Source: an uncultured Cardiobacterium sp.
Lineage (GTDB): Bacteria > Pseudomonadota > Gammaproteobacteria > Cardiobacteriales > Cardiobacteriaceae
Direction: 5' to 3'
Assembly (NCBI RefSeq): GCF_938028825.1
Contig: NZ_CALIZP010000022.1
Span: 112,012 to 176,011, forward strand
DNA: 64,000 nt
Both the position numbers and the translations under genes were made by a program. The notes beneath the pieces are model-generated. The model did no database searches. It was not told where the DNA came from and was given only the letters and a program-made list of their open reading frames with translations. This document shows, piece by piece, positions 61,833-64,000 of the stretch (its first letter is position 1; each line of letters starts with the position of its first letter).

Positions 61833-62435
61833 CACCCGGTATTGCCGCCACGCCTCGCGCACGACCGCCACGCCGCTTTTCAGGACAAACAGGCTGAGCA
61901 GCAGGCTCGCCACCGCATCCACCCAAGCCCAGCCGAACAGCCACACGCCGAGCGCGGCGGCGATTGCCACCAGCGACCCGAGCAAATCGGCGAGAACGTG
62001 CAGATAGGCGGCGCGCAGGTTGAGGTTGTCGTGGTCGCCATGCAGCATCAGGCGGGCGACGACGATGTTGACGGCGAGCCCCGTCGCAGCCACCGCCAGC
62101 ATCGGCAGCGCAAGCGGCGGTGCCGGGGCGCGCAGGCGCAACAGGGCGGCGACGATAATCCACAACGCCAGGATGATCAACGAACCGCCGTTTGCCAGCG
62201 CCAGCCGCTGCCGGTTGCGCGTACCGAGGAACTGTGCCAGCCAGGCCAGCGCCAGCGCAAGGCTGTCGTTCGCCATATGTCCGGCATCCGCCATGAGCGC
62301 GAGGCTGTGGAAGAAATAGCCGCCGAGAAATTCCAGCAGCATGAAGCCGCTGATGAGCAGGAAGGACAGGCGCAGGATACGGCGGTTGTGCTGCGGATGG
62401 CTGTGGCAGGCGGTCTCCGGTAAGGATGGTTGCAT
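61776..62435 (-). CDS. CDF-family metal exporter lacking the C-terminal domain
   Basis: 219 residues with six membrane helices. The metal-site pairs are present: HSLALMADAGHMANDSLALAL in helix 2 and YLHVLADLLGSLVAIAAALG in helix 5 (HxxxD). It ends soon after helix 6 (LQQ-type tail QQEDAGEGENG), so the cytosolic ferredoxin-like metal-sensing domain of most CDF proteins is absent. GAGGAG precedes ATG 62435. It is divergent from an RcnR/FrmR-type repressor, which suggests Co/Ni or Zn export under metal control, as in DmeR-DmeF. Confidence 0.87.
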   Translation of the reverse strand: MQPSLPETACHSHPQHNRRILRLSFLLISGFMLLEFLGGYFFHSLALMADAGHMANDSLALALAWLAQFLGTRNRQRLALANGGSLIILALWIIVAALLRLRAPAPPLALPMLAVAATGLAVNIVVARLMLHGDHDNLNLRAAYLHVLADLLGSLVAIAAALGVWLFGWAWVDAVASLLLSLFVLKSGVAVVREAWRQYRVSADQPLVQQEDAGEGENG

Positions 62436-62485
62436 GATGGCTCCTCTATAATGACGCCGCCGCCGGATGCGGCGGCGGGATGCGA

Positions 62486-62504
62486 TATACCCCGAACAAG
62501 TATA
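62486..62504. promoter_or_regulatory. Likely repressor operator between the metal exporter and its regulator
   Basis: TATAC-CCCGAACAA-GTATA, a 5-bp inverted repeat around a C/A-rich centre, 21 bases before the regulator ATG and 51 before the exporter start. It resembles the A/T-arm, G/C-centre design of RcnR/DmeR operators. Confidence 0.5.
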
Positions 62505-62524
62505 AAACAGCAAACGGAGTCATC

Positions 62525-62785
62525 ATGAGCCATTTACAGCAAAACAGAAAATTATTGAACCGCATCAACCGCCTGCAAGGGCAGTTGAACGCGGTGCAGC
62601 AGGCGGTGAGCGGAGGGCAGGTTTCCTGCATTGACATCCTGCAACAGGTCGCCGCCATCCGGGGCGCACTGGCGGGGCTGACCAACGAACTGGTCGAGGA
62701 ACAGTTGACCCGCCACGTCCTGACCGAAGGATACAACACGGCAGAATTGCAGCGTTTTTTGCAGGTGCTGCGGCACTACGGCTGA
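62525..62785 (+). CDS. RcnR/FrmR (CsoR superfamily) metal- or aldehyde-responsive repressor
   Basis: 86 residues, all-helical: MSHLQQNRKLLNRINRLQGQ, SCIDILQQVAAIRGALAGL and LVEEQLTRHVLTEGYN. His3 and Cys35 of the RcnR site are present. The position matching His60 is Gln, while His64 is kept (QLTRH), so the metal site differs from RcnR and DmeR. It is a small DNA-binding repressor released by a ligand. The divergent CDF exporter is the obvious target. GGAG lies before ATG 62525. Confidence 0.85.
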   Translation: MSHLQQNRKLLNRINRLQGQLNAVQQAVSGGQVSCIDILQQVAAIRGALAGLTNELVEEQLTRHVLTEGYNTAELQRFLQVLRHYG

Positions 62786-62815
62786 TGGTTGTTGCCGCGC
62801 ATACCCTCCTCTAAA

Positions 62816-63227
62816 ATGCGCAACGTTTTCATTTGCGCGCCGCTGTCGCGCGTAATCACCATCGTGTACTAGGGTCTGTTGACACTCAACATTGCGGCGG
62901 CTTTCTCGCCAAAATCCGGCAGCTGCTGCGTTAAAAATGCTCGCAAGGTGTCCAACCTTACTGCGCTTTTTGCCTTGCATCTGCCGTTTTTGCCGCAAAA
63001 ATCCGCTGCGCAAGTCGAATGTCAATAGACCCTGGCTGATGCTGCTGTTCGTGACCATCATCACGATTGTCGGCTTGGTGAAAAGCCACAGCTTTGTCAA
63101 CCTGCTCGGTTGCGTGCTCTTCTTCATCGTCGGCATCCTGATTTCACGGGTCATCTGCGAAGTTACCATCATCTTCTTCCGCATGAACGAACACTTGCAG
63201 GCGATGCGCGACAATCAGCGGGGCTGA
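62816..63227 (+). pseudogene. DUF4282-like membrane protein gene split by an inverted-repeat element
   Basis: The gene starts MRNVFICAPLSRVITIVY and hits TAG at the edge of a 163-bp element. The rest resumes after it as WLMLLFVTIITIVGLVKS to EVTIIFFRMNEHLQAMRDNQRG. Deleting 62871-63033 rejoins both parts in frame (GTG TAC TGG CTG), giving about 82 residues with two membrane helices as in DUF4282 proteins. An open frame beginning at TTG 62892 in the element could still make the C-terminal part with an altered N-terminus. Family function unknown. Confidence 0.75.
62871..63033. mobile_element. 163-bp MITE-like inverted-repeat element inserted in the DUF4282 gene
   Basis: Ends AGGGTCTGTTGACACTC and, on the other strand, AGGGTCTATTGACATTC, matching at 17 of the first 20 positions. 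Its removal restores the host reading frame, which supports a clean insertion. No transposase is present, so it would have been moved in trans. Confidence 0.7.
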
Positions 63228-63244
63228 CACCGGCGCGGCAAGAC

Positions 63245-63268
63245 AGGCGGGGTTGCCCCGCCTTTTTT
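63245..63268 (+). terminator. Terminator after the DUF4282 remnant
   Basis: AGGCGGGG-TTG-CCCCGCCT hairpin followed by a T-run. Confidence 0.87.
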
Positions 63269-63318
63269 GTGCATAAACCGCGTATCCGGCACAGAAAATG
63301 CTAATGGTTGACGACCGC

Positions 63319-63424
63319 TATAGTCGTTTCAAACAGGAATGAGACAAGGCGGCGAGCCGAAGACAGTACAGATAGTACGGCGAGGCTCGCCAACACCGTA
63401 TCATTTATGTTTGAAACGACTATA
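63319..63424. mobile_element. 106-bp MITE-like element, complete copy of the TATAGTCG family
   Basis: Perfect 16-base terminal inverted repeats TATAGTCGTTTCAAAC / GTTTGAAACGACTATA with TA at both ends. An internal palindrome GGCGAGCC / GGCTCGCC surrounds ACAGTACAGATAGTAC. Related copies lie at 43961-44033 and 21995-22030. It sits 17 bases before the adhesin start, so it may carry part of that gene's promoter or leader. Confidence 0.75.
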
Positions 63425-63441
63425 AACCGCCAGGAACCCCC

Positions 63442-64000
63442 ATGCCCCACTACACCCTCACCCTGAAAACCACCGACGGCATCACCCTCGGCAGCTACGC
63501 CCTTGATGACGGCATGCCCCGGAGCATCACCGCGCTTGACGGCGCTTTCTACCAGTTTGCCGACGCGGACGGGCAGGCGGCGGCAGACGTGCGGGGCGTG
63601 CGGCAGGGGGATGATTTGCGGGTCGTCATTGACGGCAGGGACAGCCTCGTCATCCAAAACTATTTCAGCGGCGGGCAGGGCGCGCTGGTCGGCATACAGG
63701 CGGACGGCACGCCGTATCTCTACCCCGTCATCGACAGTGGCGAGGCGGTGCATCTGCTCGCCGCCGAAGTCGGCAGCAACAGCGCGGCAAGCGGCAATAT
63801 CCGCTTCACCGCCCTGAGCGGCATGGTTGCGGGTATTGCCCTGGCGGCAGGCGGCATCGCCATCGCCAACCACAACCGCCACGACTATCCGGATGCCGGC
63901 GAAACCCCGTCGCCCATGCCACAGCCCAATCCGCAGCCCAATCCACAGCCCAATCCGCAGCCCAATCCGCAGCCCAATCCGCAGCCCAATCCGCAGCCCA
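63442..64000 (+). CDS. BapA-type large adhesin, N-terminal part (runs off the window)
   Basis: Open to the window end (186 codons). The first 110 residues resemble the BapA/LapF-type prefix-like domain that opens giant biofilm adhesins: ITLGSYALDDGMPRSITALD, DDLRVVIDGRDSLVIQNYF and GALVGIQADGTPYLYPV. Then come a Gly/Ala-rich hydrophobic stretch (SGMVAGIALAAGGIAIANHN) and a Pro-Asn-Pro-Gln repeat spacer. There is no classical signal peptide, consistent with type I secretion. The repeat-rich body is expected beyond the window. The nearby MITE at 63319 precedes it. Confidence 0.75.
   Translation, partial: MPHYTLTLKTTDGITLGSYALDDGMPRSITALDGAFYQFADADGQAAADVRGVRQGDDLRVVIDGRDSLVIQNYFSGGQGALVGIQADGTPYLYPVIDSGEAVHLLAAEVGSNSAASGNIRFTALSGMVAGIALAAGGIAIANHNRHDYPDAGETPSPMPQPNPQPNPQPNPQPNPQPNPQPNPQP
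63912..64000 (+). repeat. 12-bp tandem repeat encoding Pro-Asn-Pro-Gln
   Basis: CCCAATCCGCAG repeated at least six times to the window edge, with rare third-base changes (CCACAG). It lies inside the adhesin gene. In-frame repeat changes would alter spacer length without a frameshift. Confidence 0.9.

Noticed and set aside
62892..63227. A new 111-residue gene starting with TTG at 62892
   Set aside because: The first 45 codons lie in the inverted-repeat element. The natural protein starts at 62816 and is interrupted.
63912..64000. Tandem repeat as a CRISPR array
   Set aside because: Twelve-base units without unique spacers, in frame, encoding Pro-Asn-Pro-Gln inside an adhesin gene.

Overview
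This 64 kb window is dense, GC-rich bacterial chromosome from a gammaproteobacterium. The metY(tRNA-fMet)-rimP-nusA-infB-rbfA order, the bamA-skp-lpxD-fabZ-lpxA block, the murG-murC-ddlB-ftsQ-ftsA-ftsZ-lpxC part of the dcw cluster, and type IV pilus minor pilins all point that way. The protein flavour and a sigma-54 promoter in front of pilus genes suggest the Cardiobacteriaceae (Cardiobacterium-like). That placement is inference; no 16S gene is present to confirm it.

Layout. 0-10 kb: parE, then a sigma-54 promoter driving pilY1-pilV-pilW-pilX-fimT-pilE, a clearly AT-richer pilus-tip and minor-pilin operon. 9.7-12.5 kb: an inverted-repeat element, a chimeric membrane protein ending in a 6-phosphogluconate dehydrogenase tail, an NAD(P)H oxidoreductase, a GNAT acetyltransferase and a LysR gene broken by an amber codon. 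12.5-17.8 kb: the translation/transcription operon metY-rimP-nusA-infB-rbfA. 18-22 kb: a 16-repeat LRR protein, a MATE exporter, a small damaged hypothetical and a Sel1-repeat protein. 22.2-30.1 kb: the division and cell-wall genes. 30.2-35.1 kb: an RtcR regulator with no rtcBA beside it, then a LysR regulator divergent from padC and a secreted tannase/feruloyl esterase. 35.3-38.5 kb: scpB-rluB, two poorly known genes and a glyoxalase-like protein. 38.6-43.9 kb: outer-membrane assembly and lipid A genes.

44.3-52.9 kb: the most interesting stretch. An XpaC-family protein, TelA, an SPFH/GYF protein, three lytic transglycosylases and a lysozyme-inhibitor-like lipoprotein are packed on one strand with overlaps or gaps of 4-17 nt, preceded by a possible 27-residue membrane peptide. 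It looks like one envelope operon linking TelA/XpaC stress proteins to peptidoglycan turnover.

53-64 kb: an orphan P-loop ATPase with metA, a hydrolase, small lipoprotein and hypothetical genes, speA with a carboxynorspermidine dehydrogenase (polyamines), an HNH nuclease, an AEC transporter, a divergent CDF metal exporter and RcnR/FrmR-type repressor, a DUF4282 gene split by a 163-bp mobile inverted-repeat element, and the start of a large BapA-type adhesin that runs off the end in a Pro-Asn-Pro-Gln repeat. No insertion sequence with a transposase, prophage or CRISPR array was seen. Mobile DNA is represented by small non-coding inverted-repeat elements of at least three families.
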